Shown piece after piece: positions 30,060-38,762 of a stretch of 64,000 nt of DNA (position 1 is the first letter of the stretch; the number at the start of each line of letters is the position of its first letter). The notes beneath the pieces are model-generated. The model worked only from the letters and a program-made list of their open reading frames with translations, was not told the origin of the DNA and did no database searches. Source of the stretch: Desulfobacterales bacterium HSG16 (lineage in GTDB: Bacteria; Desulfobacterota; Desulfobacteria; Desulfobacterales; HSG16). The stretch is taken from positions 1 to 64,000 of the forward strand of contig JAUCGE010000003.1 in NCBI GenBank assembly GCA_030377965.1, given 5' to 3'. The position numbers and the translations under genes are program-made.

Positions 30060-31097
30060 ATGTCATCGACAAATGAACTCATGTATATGAACTGGCAGGA
30101 AATGATCCGCCCGGAACGAGTCCAGGCCAGTTTCAAACAGATCGGCGGCAAGCCCGGCTACGGCAAGTTCGTTTGCGAGCCTCTGGAGAGGGGATTCGGT
30201 ATCACCATAGGAAATTCCCTTCGACGTATCATCCTTTCTTCCCTGTACGGTACGGGCATAGTGTCTGTGAAAATTGAAGGAGTCATGCACGAATTCAGCG
30301 TGATTCCCGGGGTGATAGAAGATGTTACCGAAATTATTCTGAATCTGAAAGAGGTTCGTTTCAAGGTGGACGATGCGGAGCCAAGAACAGTTCACATCGA
30401 AACCAGCGGAGAACGAGTTGTAACGGCAGCGGATATTATAAGTGGTGATGGAAAGGCTGAAGTTTTAAACCCTTCCCAGCGCATAGCCACTTTGTCCGCG
30501 GATGCAAAACTGAATATGTCCATGACCGTGAAAGTCGGAAAAGGGTATGCCTTGTCCGAAGCGAACAAGGACGAAAACGATGCTGTAGGGACTATTCCCA
30601 TTGATTCGGTTTTTTCTCCAATAAAACGTGTCAAATATACGGTCGGAAACGCTCGTGTGGGTCAGAAGACCGACTATGACAAACTGACTTTGGAAGTATG
30701 GACAGACGGAAGCTTAGGGCCTGAAGACGCTGTAGCATATGCTGCAAAGATTTTAAAAGAACAGATGACCATTTTCATCAATTTTGATGAAGACCTTGAG
30801 CCGGAGCCGGAGAAAAAGGCCGAAGAAGACCAGAAACCGAAATTCAATGAACATCTGTATCGAAGCGTGGAAGAACTCGAACTTTCTGTCCGGAGTGCCA
30901 ACTGTCTCAAGAACGCAGATATCTTGAAGATCTATCAGCTAGTCAACAGGACTGAGGCTGAAATGCTTAAAACAAAGAATTTTGGCAGGAAGTCCTTGAA
31001 TGAAATAAAGGACGTCTTGAGCGATATGGGCCTTTCTCTCGGGATGAAATTAGAGGGATTTGTGCCGCCTGAAGAAGACAGAGAGGAAGGAGAGTAA
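30060..31097 (+). CDS. rpoA: RNA polymerase alpha subunit
   Basis: Alpha (345 aa) dimerises to start polymerase assembly and its C-terminal domain binds UP elements and activators. The N-terminal domain shows [20 protein letters not shown]-like sequence (here with II) and [16 protein letters not shown]. An acidic, charged linker (about 240-265) leads to the C-terminal domain with [17 protein letters not shown] and [16 protein letters not shown]. The ATG follows TGGAGTTGTCATA. Confidence 0.98.
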   Translation: MSSTNELMYMNWQEMIRPERVQASFKQIGGKPGYGKFVCEPLERGFGITIGNSLRRIILSSLYGTGIVSVKIEGVMHEFSVIPGVIEDVTEIILNLKEVRFKVDDAEPRTVHIETSGERVVTAADIISGDGKAEVLNPSQRIATLSADAKLNMSMTVKVGKGYALSEANKDENDAVGTIPIDSVFSPIKRVKYTVGNARVGQKTDYDKLTLEVWTDGSLGPEDAVAYAAKILKEQMTIFINFDEDLEPEPEKKAEEDQKPKFNEHLYRSVEELELSVRSANCLKNADILKIYQLVNRTEAEMLKTKNFGRKSLNEIKDVLSDMGLSLGMKLEGFVPPEEDREEGE

Positions 31098-31101
31098 AGC
31101 C

Positions 31102-31674
31102 ATGAGACACAGAAAAGCCGGTGTGAAGCTGGGCAGAACAAGCAGTCACAGGAAGGCCATGTTCAGAAACATGGTGACATCCTTATTTAAATATGAAAGA
31201 ATTCGTACAACCAATCCCAAAGCAAAAGCCCTGAGAGGCTGGGCAGACCATCTGATCACCCTTGCAAAAAGAGGGGATCTGCACGCCAGGCGTCAGGCTC
31301 TTGCTATTGTACGGGAAAAAAATGTTGTACATAAGCTTTTTGAAGAAGCGCCTGAACGATATGGGAAGATCAAAGGCGGTTATACAAGAATTATTAAGCT
31401 TGGTCATCGTCCGGGAGACGCAGCACCGGTTTCTATGATCGAACTTGTGAATGCCAAAGATATTACGCCAAAGAAAAAGACAAAACAAGACGAAAGTCTA
31501 TCTGAAGAAGTAAAAGCTGCAGCAACCGAAGCAGCAGAAAAATCGGCAGACTCCGCGGCAGAAACGACACCTGAAGATGAATCTGGAACTCTTGCTGAAA
31601 AAGAAGTTGAAGCGGCACCTGAAGCAGAAACTAAATCTGAGCCTGAACTTGAAGTGAAAAAAGAAGCTGAATAG
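31102..31674 (+). CDS. rplQ: 50S ribosomal protein L17 with long acidic tail
   Basis: L17 (190 aa from ATG 31102, after AAGGAGAGTAAAGCC) begins [20 protein letters not shown] and keeps the core to about residue 125. The remaining 65 residues are almost only Glu, Ala, Lys and Ser, an extension that the E. coli protein (127 aa) lacks. It is the last gene of the superoperon, four bases after rpoA and followed by a strong terminator. Confidence 0.97.
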   Translation: MRHRKAGVKLGRTSSHRKAMFRNMVTSLFKYERIRTTNPKAKALRGWADHLITLAKRGDLHARRQALAIVREKNVVHKLFEEAPERYGKIKGGYTRIIKLGHRPGDAAPVSMIELVNAKDITPKKKTKQDESLSEEVKAAATEAAEKSADSAAETTPEDESGTLAEKEVEAAPEAETKSEPELEVKKEAE

Positions 31675-31712
31675 CGACAAATTCGAAGTTCGTTTCAAAA
31701 GCGGTTATTTTA

Positions 31713-31746
31713 AAAAGCCCTGTCTCATTTGAGACAGGGCTTTTTT
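31713..31746 (+). terminator. Intrinsic terminator after rplQ
   Basis: The perfect stem GCCCTGTCTCA (31717-31727) with TGAGACAGGGC (31730-31740) is flanked by an A-run and followed by six Ts. It closes the ribosomal superoperon and, because of the flanking A and T runs, could work in both directions. Confidence 0.93.
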
Positions 31747-31837
31747 ATTTCGAAAATATAACATATGCTTGTTTCCAGCTTGAAATAAGGATGCCGGATT
31801 GATAGTTTATTGTTGAAAATTTTATAAGGAGATAACA

Positions 31838-33073
31838 ATGAAGAAAAAAAATCGAAAGTTTTTATGGCTGTATATAATGGCAGTCATTTCTATTGTCTCA
31901 GGATGCGTAGAAGGAATTCAGGAACCGGAATGGGCAAAGGATTTTCAGCGAAAATACAATCAAGAGCCTGTTTCCGATGCAGAGCAGGAATATGATTCCC
32001 GCATGAAAAGTCAGGCTATACTGAAACAGCCATCTGTGAGGGCTGCCGGAGAATTTATGGGGCAGGAATTGTATGATCAGTGGCTAAACAGAGGAAAACC
32101 ATCTGTACTTGTGACTTTTTTCAAGACTGCTGATGGAACGCGAAACAAATTGTGTCAACAACTGGAAGATCATATAGCCAATAATCTGAAATGCTCCCAG
32201 ACATATGAAACCTATGAGGAATTGAAAAAATACTGGAAGCCGGTAAAAAATGATGAGTCTGATTCACAGAAAGAAAAATCAGAAATTCTTAATGCCCAAT
32301 GCCTGATTACCGGAAAATTATATAAAATGGAAAATGAGAAGGTTATAGAAGTTCTCATAAAGGGAGTAGATACTCGTACCAACGAAGGGATTTTATCGAG
32401 CAGATGCTATCTGAATATGAACAATATAGACGTGGAAGTCGGGTGGCATAATGAGTCGGATTTTAAAATTTATTCTGGCATTTATGCTCAAACAGATCAA
32501 GGAACTGTCGATTACAGCAGATCAAATCAATTTTCCATGAAATCTTTCCAGGGGTTTACGATATATATAGAACCTACGGAAACAGCATATATCTATATGG
32601 CTGATTTTGACTCCAGAGGCAATGGAACAGCTCTTTTTCCGAACCAGTGTCCCAAAGGATTTGCAGATAATCCGATTCCGGCTGGACAGACTTTCCGGTT
32701 TCCACAGGGAGATACCCCATATCAACTTGATGATCGTACAGGTAAAGAGGAAATTTTTATTTTTGCCAGCCGTACACCAAGGCCAGATATAGAACATCTG
32801 CTCTATAATTTGACCGATGTGTGCCTGAATAAAGTTGTAGCCCCCAGCGATCCTGCCAAAAAATTTCAAGAACCTTCAGGCGGATATCGTGTGGAAGCAT
32901 CAGGAAATAAGGTTCGGGGAATTTTTAAACAACTATCGATAAAAGGTATGTTTTTAAATTCGGATACCAGTATTATGACAACAGACGGGGGCAGGATATC
33001 GAAAGTACGCGCTCAATTGCTCAAAGGATCGAAAGGGCTGGTCTCAAGAAGGTTTGTTATTGATCATCACTGA
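31838..33073 (+). CDS. Lipoprotein with DUF4384-like domain
   Basis: The 411-residue product has a signal peptide ending in the lipobox VSGC (Cys23), so it is likely anchored in a membrane facing the periplasm. Residues about 60-190 resemble the nucleotide-fold part of FlgO/CsgG-like lipoproteins (FIX-type reading is weak). Residues about 230-330 match the pattern I know as DUF4384: FTIYIEPTETAYIYMADFDS, then LFPNQ, PAGQTFRFP and EEIFIFAS. The ATG follows AAGGAGATAAC. It is a single-gene unit between the superoperon terminator and dapB. The exact function is unknown. Confidence 0.75.
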   Translation: MKKKNRKFLWLYIMAVISIVSGCVEGIQEPEWAKDFQRKYNQEPVSDAEQEYDSRMKSQAILKQPSVRAAGEFMGQELYDQWLNRGKPSVLVTFFKTADGTRNKLCQQLEDHIANNLKCSQTYETYEELKKYWKPVKNDESDSQKEKSEILNAQCLITGKLYKMENEKVIEVLIKGVDTRTNEGILSSRCYLNMNNIDVEVGWHNESDFKIYSGIYAQTDQGTVDYSRSNQFSMKSFQGFTIYIEPTETAYIYMADFDSRGNGTALFPNQCPKGFADNPIPAGQTFRFPQGDTPYQLDDRTGKEEIFIFASRTPRPDIEHLLYNLTDVCLNKVVAPSDPAKKFQEPSGGYRVEASGNKVRGIFKQLSIKGMFLNSDTSIMTTDGGRISKVRAQLLKGSKGLVSRRFVIDHH

Positions 33074-33289
33074 CTGATTTTCGAATAAATACCTTAAATT
33101 TGCTTGTATTGTTCTCCTTCATCCCTCACTTGGAGGCAGTGATCTCTTGGATGCAAAAGATGTTAAAGGGTGAATATGTTTACTGGAATTCTTGTAGACA
33201 TAGATGCAAAAAAAATCATAAAATTGTGTTGGATTTTCCTCCGAAAATCTTCTGAAAAAATAGCTGTACAAAAAAAGAAAGGATTGAAT

Positions 33290-34123
33290 ATGAACAGAGT
33301 GAAAATCATGATCAACGGTATGCCCGGTAATATGGCTGTCCGGGTGGCAACAATGGCAGCAGAAGACAAACGCTTTGAAATTCTGCCCTATAGTCTTACT
33401 GGTCCTGAGATAAACGATCTTGAATGCAGGGTCAGCAATATGAATGTCAGTCTGATTTCTCCGAAAAAAAAAGATGATGAAATAAAAAAGATAAAAGCAA
33501 TAAACCCTGAATTTATCAGCATAGATTACACCCATCCTCTGGCTGTACTTGAAAATGCCGAATTTTACTGCAAAAATATGATGCCATTTGTCATGGGTAC
33601 CACAGGCTCAGATCGGGATAAGCTGGAAAAGATGGTCTCATCGTACGATCTTTACTCTGTGATAGCCCCGAATATGGCAAAGCAGATAGTGGGATTTCAG
33701 GCCATGATGGAATGGGCTGCTGACACATTCCCTGGTTTGTTCGATGGATATTCTCTGACAATTGAAGAAAGTCATCAGCAGGGCAAAGCTGATACTTCTG
33801 GAACTGCAAAAGCTATGGCCGGGTATTTCAATGATTTAGGGCTTACCCAGTTCAGTCAGTCCGATATAATACAGGAAAGAAACCCGGAAGTTCAGCAGCA
33901 GAAATGGCAGATTCCCACCGAATTTTTAAATGGCCATGCCTGGCACACATATTCACTGGTTTCCGATGACAATACCGTAAAATTTCGGTTCGATCATAAT
34001 GTGAACGGCCGGGATGTATATGTAAGAGGTACGTTGGATGCTGTAAACTATCTTGCTGAAAAGATACGGACAGGGGCTGACGCGCGAATTTATACTATGA
34101 TAGATGTATTGAAGCAGGTCTGA
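33290..34123 (+). CDS. dapB: 4-hydroxy-tetrahydrodipicolinate reductase, plant-type
   Basis: DapB (277 aa) reduces the dihydrodipicolinate precursor with NAD(P)H in the lysine and diaminopimelate pathway. The N-terminal Rossmann motif reads INGMPGNMAVRVA; then PFVMGTTGSDRDKL and APNMAKQIVGFQAMMEWAA follow, and the substrate motif reads EESHQQGKADTSGTAKAM. The pattern is closer to the plant-type group than to E. coli DapB. I use ATG 33290, seven bases after AGAAAGGA; a longer in-frame start gives an N-terminal extension with no family match. No other lys gene lies nearby. Confidence 0.85.
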   Translation: MNRVKIMINGMPGNMAVRVATMAAEDKRFEILPYSLTGPEINDLECRVSNMNVSLISPKKKDDEIKKIKAINPEFISIDYTHPLAVLENAEFYCKNMMPFVMGTTGSDRDKLEKMVSSYDLYSVIAPNMAKQIVGFQAMMEWAADTFPGLFDGYSLTIEESHQQGKADTSGTAKAMAGYFNDLGLTQFSQSDIIQERNPEVQQQKWQIPTEFLNGHAWHTYSLVSDDNTVKFRFDHNVNGRDVYVRGTLDAVNYLAEKIRTGADARIYTMIDVLKQV

Positions 34124-34172
34124 TTATTCCAGACAGCCAGAATATGGCTTAACAAAATACAGGAGTGATCAT

Positions 34173-34364
34173 CTGAAATATGGAGGGCGGGGTTTCAAAC
34201 TCGCCCTTATCCTGTCAAAGGATATCGAAAGGCTCCCTAACTCCCTGCGAAAAAATGTCATGGAATTTTTGCACAGGTACTATATCGTGTGGGCGGACAT
34301 CTCAAAAACAAGAGGCTGGCTGATCGACAATATGATTGATGCTGGTTTATTCAATACCAGATGA
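34173..34364 (+). CDS. Possible 63-residue protein with a CTG start
   Basis: An open frame after dapB has no ATG, GTG or TTG, but an AGGAG stands seven bases before a CTG. The translation begins with KYGGRGFKLALILSKDIE and ends WLIDNMIDAGLFNTR, a mixed polar and hydrophobic pattern that looks protein-like, with no family that I recognise. The 5' part is built from a GC-rich hairpin repeat. It converges with and overlaps the 3' end of the HIT gene by 18 bases. It may equally be a remnant of a larger gene. Confidence 0.3.
   Translation: MKYGGRGFKLALILSKDIERLPNSLRKNVMEFLHRYYIVWADISKTRGWLIDNMIDAGLFNTR
34184..34207 (+). repeat. GC-rich hairpin repeat, copy A
   Basis: GAGGGCG (34184 on) pairs with CGCCCTT, and GTTT/AAAC extends the stem inward. 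The core AGGGCGGGGTT recurs on the minus strand at 42277-42298, between arcC and the GTPase gene, so this may belong to a dispersed palindromic family. Confidence 0.5.
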
Positions 34365-34766
34365 AATTTTTTCACCGATTTGTTTTATTTTTTCCATATC
34401 CCCTGGTTTGAGTTCCCAGTCCGTCATCATAAGTTCGGGGCCGCCCGGAAGTCGGGGGATCAGGTGAAAATGGTAATGCATGACTACCTGATTCACGGCT
34501 CTGCCATTGAGCTGGAGACATGCAATGCCGTCCGGGTTTATGGCCTTTTTGATTGCAACAGCTATTTTTTTTGATGCTATGTGAATCGCAGCAAGATCTT
34601 CTTCTGATATTTCCCATATGTTTTCTGCATGGGCCTTGGGAATTATAAGCGTATGACCATCAGAGATGGGATTTATGTCTTCAAAGGCAAAAACCCGCTC
34701 ATCTTCATACACTTTTATGCTGGGAATTTCTCCTTTAACGATTTTGCAGAAGATACAGTCATCCAT
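34347..34766 (-). CDS. HIT family nucleotide hydrolase (HINT-like)
   Basis: The 139-residue protein begins MDDCIFCKIVKGEIPSIKVY and has the histidine triad as HYHFHLIPR near residue 100. HINT proteins hydrolyse purine nucleoside phosphoramidates and adenylated lysines. I choose the ATG at 34766, which has AAAGGA nine bases before it; an in-frame ATG five codons upstream lacks this. A CIFC pair near the start is common in this family and may bind zinc. Next upstream gene on the same strand is the cold-shock gene. Confidence 0.93.
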   Translation of the reverse strand: MDDCIFCKIVKGEIPSIKVYEDERVFAFEDINPISDGHTLIIPKAHAENIWEISEEDLAAIHIASKKIAVAIKKAINPDGIACLQLNGRAVNQVVMHYHFHLIPRLPGGPELMMTDWELKPGDMEKIKQIGEKISSGIE

Positions 34767-34833
34767 TTGTTTTCCTTTCATAAGAACACAAGGTTGCTAT
34801 AGACTTCATGATTACACAAAAAAGATTTTTACA

Positions 34834-34873
34834 AAAAGGGCATATCACCGATTGGCAGACATACCCTTTTATG
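34834..34873 (-). terminator. Possible terminator after the cold-shock gene
   Basis: On the minus strand AAAAGGG pairs with CCCTTTT across a loop of about 26 bases, and T-rich sequence follows. The long loop lowers confidence. It would separate the cold-shock gene from the HIT gene. Confidence 0.4.
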
Positions 34874-34886
34874 GTTGTATTTTATA

Positions 34887-35087
34887 TTAAACGACTTTGA
34901 CATTCACCGCAGCAGGCCCTTTTTGTCCCTGCTCAATATCAAACGATACCCTGTCTCCTTCTTCAAGAGACTTGAAACCCGAACCATCAATTCCTGAATG
35001 ATGTACAAAAACATCTGGCCCGTCTTCCTGCTCAATGAATCCAAAGCCTTTCTGGTTACTAAACCATTTAACAATACCATCAGCCAT
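34887..35087 (-). CDS. Cold-shock domain protein
   Basis: This 66-residue CspA-family protein has the RNA-binding motifs KGFGFIEQ (RNP1) and DVFVHHS (RNP2) on a single OB-fold domain. Such proteins melt secondary structure in mRNA. AAGGAGGGAAGTCACG precedes the ATG. A promoter some 130 bases upstream and a hairpin in the leader are visible, in line with the long regulated leaders of cold-shock genes. Confidence 0.96.
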   Translation of the reverse strand: MADGIVKWFSNQKGFGFIEQEDGPDVFVHHSGIDGSGFKSLEEGDRVSFDIEQGQKGPAAVNVKVV

Positions 35088-35183
35088 CGTGACTTCCCTC
35101 CTTCAGTTAATAATTCTTGCGGTTCCAAACACTTTCAGGCTGTGCCACTTTGACAAATGGTATTTCCTTTAAGAGCGAAACCG

Positions 35184-35205
35184 GCACGATTTATTTAAAC
35201 CGTGC
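35184..35205 (-). promoter_or_regulatory. Hairpin in the cold-shock gene leader
   Basis: Read on the minus strand, GCACG and CGTGC pair, with TTT/AAA continuing inward, in the 5' part of the leader about 100 bases before the start codon. Long structured leaders that change fold with temperature are known for cspA-type genes; a thermosensor role here is inference. Confidence 0.45.
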
Positions 35206-35219
35206 GTTGATTTGGCAGT

Positions 35220-35248
35220 TGTATAATCTCTTTTTAATTTGAAATCAA
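35220..35248 (-). promoter_or_regulatory. Sigma70-type promoter for the cold-shock gene
   Basis: On the minus strand TTGATT (35248-35243) and TATACA (35225-35220) are 17 bases apart. Transcription would begin near 35213, giving a leader of about 125 nt before the ATG at 35087. Confidence 0.65.
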
Positions 35249-35294
35249 GTTATTTCGGAACATAAGAAAGGATGATAGTTATATTATTGCCTGA

Positions 35295-35957
35295 TTAATT
35301 TGAATATACGGTTGATAAAAGATCAGATTGAAACATCCGGGCAGGTGATATCACTGGCTCATTGACCGGAATTTGAGTCTTGAACCTTTGATCAAGCTTG
35401 GCCCTGACTTCTACATGATCAAGATCGAAATCCGATAATTTCTGCAATTTGCCTATCTCAATGCCAAGAGTTTTTTTATATATTTTCCATACAAGTTCGG
35501 AACAATACATACGGGTATCCGACCATTCGAAAAAAAGATCGTAATCCTTACCTTTATATGCCTGGCCGATTTTCTTCATTTTTGTAAGTGTTCCGGCTGT
35601 TAAAAGCCGATCTGCATTTTTAAGACGCTTCACTACAAAATGGCCGTTTTCTCCTCTTTGAATCCATTTATCCAGGGGAGTCAGCTTCACGGGCTGAACT
35701 GCTTCGAACACAAAGGGATTGCCGCTTACAATATATACGATACCCATGTGGCTGTATTTCGAACGGGTCGCTATACGGATAGCCCTGCTTTGTGATGATT
35801 TCGATGTCTGAAAAATGATATCACCGTTTTTCAGCCCGGACCTGATATTGTCGAAACACCCCTGGCAGAACAAGGATAGAAGTCCGACAAATATCAGAAA
35901 ATTGATAATTGTGATCCTGCTGCCCTTAGGTCTGGTTGTAAATTTACAACCAGGCAT
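35295..35957 (-). CDS. YiiX-like permuted NlpC/P60 amidase
   Basis: The 220-residue product has an N-terminal hydrophobic segment (about 17-34) ending near a Cys, so it may be exported or membrane-tethered. It then shows GDIIFQTSKSSQSRAI, YSHMGIVYI with a candidate catalytic His, and RMYCSELVWK with a candidate Cys nucleophile. This order (His before Cys) is that of the permuted papain-like group YiiX/YaeF, thought to cleave amide or ester bonds in cell-wall or lipid substrates. Its start overlaps the 3' end of the next upstream gene by 14 bases. Confidence 0.75.
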   Translation of the reverse strand: MPGCKFTTRPKGSRITIINFLIFVGLLSLFCQGCFDNIRSGLKNGDIIFQTSKSSQSRAIRIATRSKYSHMGIVYIVSGNPFVFEAVQPVKLTPLDKWIQRGENGHFVVKRLKNADRLLTAGTLTKMKKIGQAYKGKDYDLFFEWSDTRMYCSELVWKIYKKTLGIEIGKLQKLSDFDLDHVEVRAKLDQRFKTQIPVNEPVISPARMFQSDLLSTVYSN

Positions 35958-36435
35958 ATGGTTTTCCTCGAAAAGGTATCCAGCTATCTATGCCGTGCTT
36001 TTTTATCTGCTTTATGTTCTGAGATAAAGCTTTTCCCCATATGGGTTTAAGAAAATCTGCCTTAACGCATGATTCAAACTCATCACATTCCCAGCATCCT
36101 TCAAGCTCTCTGCCTGCAACACATATTTTTACCGGGCATGCACCCTCACATCCGTCACTTCCAGCCCGGCAAGGGGTTTTGCATTCCTGCCGGGTTATGT
36201 TTTCTATAACGGACAAAAACGTTTTGAATTGATCGTAACTGGAAATGTCGTGGATGTTGCCAGCAGTAATTTTGTGCTTCATACGGACATATTGATCGAA
36301 TTCCGAATTTTCGATTTCACGGGCTAGTTTACCTGCCAGTGTCATGATTTTGTTTTGAAACCTGTAGCAGTCACCACAGTAATAGCCACAACAGGCTGTC
36401 AGATCTTTTGATGAATATTGTTTTGAATCAGACAT
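35944..36435 (-). CDS. Cys-rich DUF3795-like protein
   Basis: The 163-residue product opens MSDSKQYSSKDLTACCGYYC and has 15 or more cysteines in pairs (CCGYYCGDC, ECKTPCRAGSDGCEGACPV, CWECDEFESC). The pattern is that of DUF3795 proteins, which are probably metal-binding and of unknown role. I use ATG 36435, about ten bases after AAGGA; a TTG three codons earlier is too close to that site. The C-terminus overlaps the YiiX-like gene. Confidence 0.7.
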   Translation of the reverse strand: MSDSKQYSSKDLTACCGYYCGDCYRFQNKIMTLAGKLAREIENSEFDQYVRMKHKITAGNIHDISSYDQFKTFLSVIENITRQECKTPCRAGSDGCEGACPVKICVAGRELEGCWECDEFESCVKADFLKPIWGKALSQNIKQIKKHGIDSWIPFRGKPYAWL

Positions 36436-36491
36436 TGGAAACAATCCTTTTTTTAAAGAATATAAAAATCAGGGCTTATTCTCTGGCCCAA

Positions 36492-36920
36492 TCAATCTTT
36501 GCTGTTTGATGTTTTTTTTGCAACAGCCGCCTTGAATTTATCCGCCTCAATCACGAAACGTTCATGGAAGCCTCTGGATATTTTATCCACGCCATCAAAA
36601 GCTTCAATGGAGAATGTCAGCTTGCGGCCTTCCACTTTTTCAAGTGTTCCTTTGATTGTCACCATAAATCCTGGGGGTGTTGCAGCCGTGTGATTTATAT
36701 CGACTGCGATTCCAACTGTCTGTTCCTCCGGCCATTCAATATGGGGATTGATGAAATCGATGCATGCAAATTCGATCAGGCCGACCAGATATCCTGTGGC
36801 AAATACTTCGGGCATTACTCTGCCTTCGGGAATTTCAGGGAAAAGATGGGGTACGGTCTTGTTTTCAGGAACCTTGTAGGAATACTCAAATGTCAGTCCG
36901 GGTTTCAAAGTCTCTTTCAT
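36492..36920 (-). CDS. FlK-like hot-dog thioesterase
   Basis: The 142-residue product matches the single hot-dog fold of FlK (fluoroacetyl-CoA thioesterase) and its relatives: MKETLKPGLTFEYSYKVPEN, VMPEVFATGYLVGLIEFACI, VDINHTAATPPGFMVTIKGT and GFHERFVIE. The Thr, Glu and His positions used in FlK catalysis appear to be present in VFATGY, IEFAC and NHTAATPPG. The likely substrate here is an acyl-CoA; fluoroacetate itself is not implied. The ATG follows AAGGAGATTGAAA. Confidence 0.8.
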   Translation of the reverse strand: MKETLKPGLTFEYSYKVPENKTVPHLFPEIPEGRVMPEVFATGYLVGLIEFACIDFINPHIEWPEEQTVGIAVDINHTAATPPGFMVTIKGTLEKVEGRKLTFSIEAFDGVDKISRGFHERFVIEADKFKAAVAKKTSNSKD

Positions 36921-36932
36921 TTTCAATCTCCT

Positions 36933-37637
36933 TTATAAATCCTTATGAACCGGGTTCCAGGATAGTACGCTGAATCCGGAGCCGAAAGCCTCCTGTGCTT
37001 TTTTAAGAGTCTTTGCTTCAGGGTTGATAAAATATTTAAACTCGCATTCGGCAAGCATCGGAATATCGGATGCACAGTCTGTATAACCATATTGCCAATT
37101 ATCGACAGGCCATCCATGAGCTTTTGCCGCAACCACTTTTTTTTCTCTCTTGCAATAGGATGCGTATATCATACCTCCAAAAAATTTTTTCAATTCCGAG
37201 CCAATCACCGGTATATCATCCGAAAATATGAATTTTACGAGTTGGTCAACCATGACACCGGGTGATGCTGAAATCACCAGGATTTTTCGACCCGCACGTT
37301 TGTGTTCCTCAATCGATTCAATGGCCTGTTCATAAACCTTACCACCTGACTCGGTTGAAAAATAAATTTGGGGGAAATCTCTGAAAACAGCATCGATTTC
37401 ATCCTGCTTCATCCCGACAGTACCTCCCCACAAAAAAATCGAAAGACCGATTCTCCTGAAATTTCCCATGAAAAGAAAGGGGAGGCCAAAAGGTAAAAGC
37501 CCTGAAGCTAAAAGCATTCTGAATTTGTTTTTAAAGATGAGATGCCTGAACAGGCAGGAAGCTGAATCCCTGGCTACTATGGTCAGGTCAAAGTCGTAAA
37601 CCGCTATTGTTTTTTTATTGTCTTTATCCATAGGCAT
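36933..37637 (-). CDS. HAD-superfamily phosphatase, SerB-like
   Basis: The 234-residue protein has motif I VYDFDLTIVARDS, motif II ISASPG, a later Lys and motif IV YTDCASDIPML, all typical of HAD subfamily IB (phosphoserine phosphatase-like). A hydrophobic segment follows motif I (about 36-60). The substrate cannot be told. The start ATG overlaps the stop of a short upstream frame as TAATG; there is no good ribosome-binding site, so coupling to that frame is possible. Confidence 0.8.
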   Translation of the reverse strand: MPMDKDNKKTIAVYDFDLTIVARDSASCLFRHLIFKNKFRMLLASGLLPFGLPFLFMGNFRRIGLSIFLWGGTVGMKQDEIDAVFRDFPQIYFSTESGGKVYEQAIESIEEHKRAGRKILVISASPGVMVDQLVKFIFSDDIPVIGSELKKFFGGMIYASYCKREKKVVAAKAHGWPVDNWQYGYTDCASDIPMLAECEFKYFINPEAKTLKKAQEAFGSGFSVLSWNPVHKDL

Positions 37638-37799
37638 TATGGTAAATCAGAATCTTTTGCAAAAATCAAGCCCCAGATTTTTTTGGTCATCTTATTGAAT
37701 GCATCGCTCAATCCGGATATTAATTCTGCTGGCGTGGGCGGAAAATGGGATTTATCGATTTCATAAGGCGTGGTAATCCCCTCAATGTTATTTCTATTT
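37637..37799 (-). pseudogene. Remnant related to the adjacent PD-(D/E)XK-like gene
   Basis: On the minus strand this stretch reads NNIEGITTPYEIDKSHFPPT and on to a stop at 37637-37639, with no start codon at its head and a stop just before it. NNIEGITTPY resembles YNLEGVTMPY in the neighbouring gene, and the DNA matches at 23 of 27 bases there (37764-37790 against the neighbour near 38155-38181). It is probably the tail of a decayed paralog. Its stop overlaps the HAD gene start. Confidence 0.4.
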
Positions 37800-37829
37800 C
37801 ACACCGCCTCAAGACAAGAAATGGCAAAT

Positions 37830-38762
37830 TTATTTTTTCTTCGCTATGTCAATCTCTTCGCATTTCAAGTCTGATAATGGATCTTTCATAAATTTTATCA
37901 AGTCATCTTTGGAAATTCCTTTCAAAATATCGTTTGGGGAGAAAATTTCAAAGAAATCCTCCGGTGAAAGTCCCTCTTTCAAATCCTTTGGCGAAAATAC
38001 CTTTCGTAAGTCCTTTGGTGAAAGCATTTTTCTCAAATCCTCTGGCGAAAACACCTTGCTTAAATCCTTTGGTGAAAATAGTTTTCTTAGATCTTCTGGC
38101 GGTAATTTTCTCGCTTGCTCCAATGCACGATCTCTTTGATAATCTTCGACTGTATAAGGCATGGTAACCCCCTCTAAGTTATATTTTTGAAAAAGGTCAT
38201 TGACTACAGAACTCGTGTTCGATGTTTGCCAGTGATATTGCGAAGCCCCGTCTTTCACCTTTTCCGGTTTTGCACTGAACATCTGCCATATGGCGTTTTC
38301 TTTCTTTGCAGGAATCCGGCTGAGAACAATCAAACGGATTATCTGGCTTCCCCACTCTATTTCAAACACCCCATCGCTCACGGATTTGAAATCATATTTC
38401 TCCATAAGCTTTTTCGGATACCGAGTGCTGATGGCATACAATTGAAAATCTTCGATTGGAAGCAGATTATCAAAAGATGGGCTGGCCTGTTTCCGATAGT
38501 TGACAAAATGTCCGATCAGTTCATTGAATGACCAGGCATTCATGGACTGTTGATGGGATTTGTATGTTATCAGGTTGTGAGCAGCTAAATTGTCAAGACC
38601 ATCTGGCAATTTTTGGGGTTTCGGTCCTTTCTTTTGTTCAATGATTAACACATCAAGCATTTGCTGTTTGATGGACAAATCTTTTTCGAGACTGACATCA
38701 TAAGAGGAATCAGTAAAAAAATCTATGAGAATGAGTCCGAGTAACCTGTGCCATTCGATCAT
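37830..38762 (-). CDS. Rpn/PD-(D/E)XK-like protein with nonapeptide repeats
   Basis: The 310-residue protein opens MIEWHRLLGLILIDFFTDSS and SYDVSLEKDLSIKQQMLDVL, which resembles families of putative PD-(D/E)XK nucleases common in cyanobacteria and some Deltaproteobacteria (D..(V)SLEKD and LDVLIIE fit the core). Residues about 221-292 are eight repeats of nine residues with consensus SPKDLRKVF. It has a mobile-element flavour, with a related remnant and a long palindrome next to it. A nuclease role is inference from the fold pattern. Confidence 0.6.
   Translation of the reverse strand: MIEWHRLLGLILIDFFTDSSYDVSLEKDLSIKQQMLDVLIIEQKKGPKPQKLPDGLDNLAAHNLITYKSHQQSMNAWSFNELIGHFVNYRKQASPSFDNLLPIEDFQLYAISTRYPKKLMEKYDFKSVSDGVFEIEWGSQIIRLIVLSRIPAKKENAIWQMFSAKPEKVKDGASQYHWQTSNTSSVVNDLFQKYNLEGVTMPYTVEDYQRDRALEQARKLPPEDLRKLFSPKDLSKVFSPEDLRKMLSPKDLRKVFSPKDLKEGLSPEDFFEIFSPNDILKGISKDDLIKFMKDPLSDLKCEEIDIAKKK
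37887..38102 (-). repeat. Eight 27-bp coding tandem repeats
   Basis: The block encodes eight nine-residue units, first PPEDLRKLF and last SKDDLIKFM, in the C-terminal part of the PD-(D/E)XK-like protein. Units near the 5' end are most alike and later ones diverge. Similar SPEERLKGL-type tails are seen in related proteins, where copy number varies. Confidence 0.9.

Noticed and set aside
37887-38102. A CRISPR-like array, because of regular 27-bp repeats
   Set aside because: The units are contiguous without spacers, vary in the manner of coding repeats and lie in frame within a protein gene.
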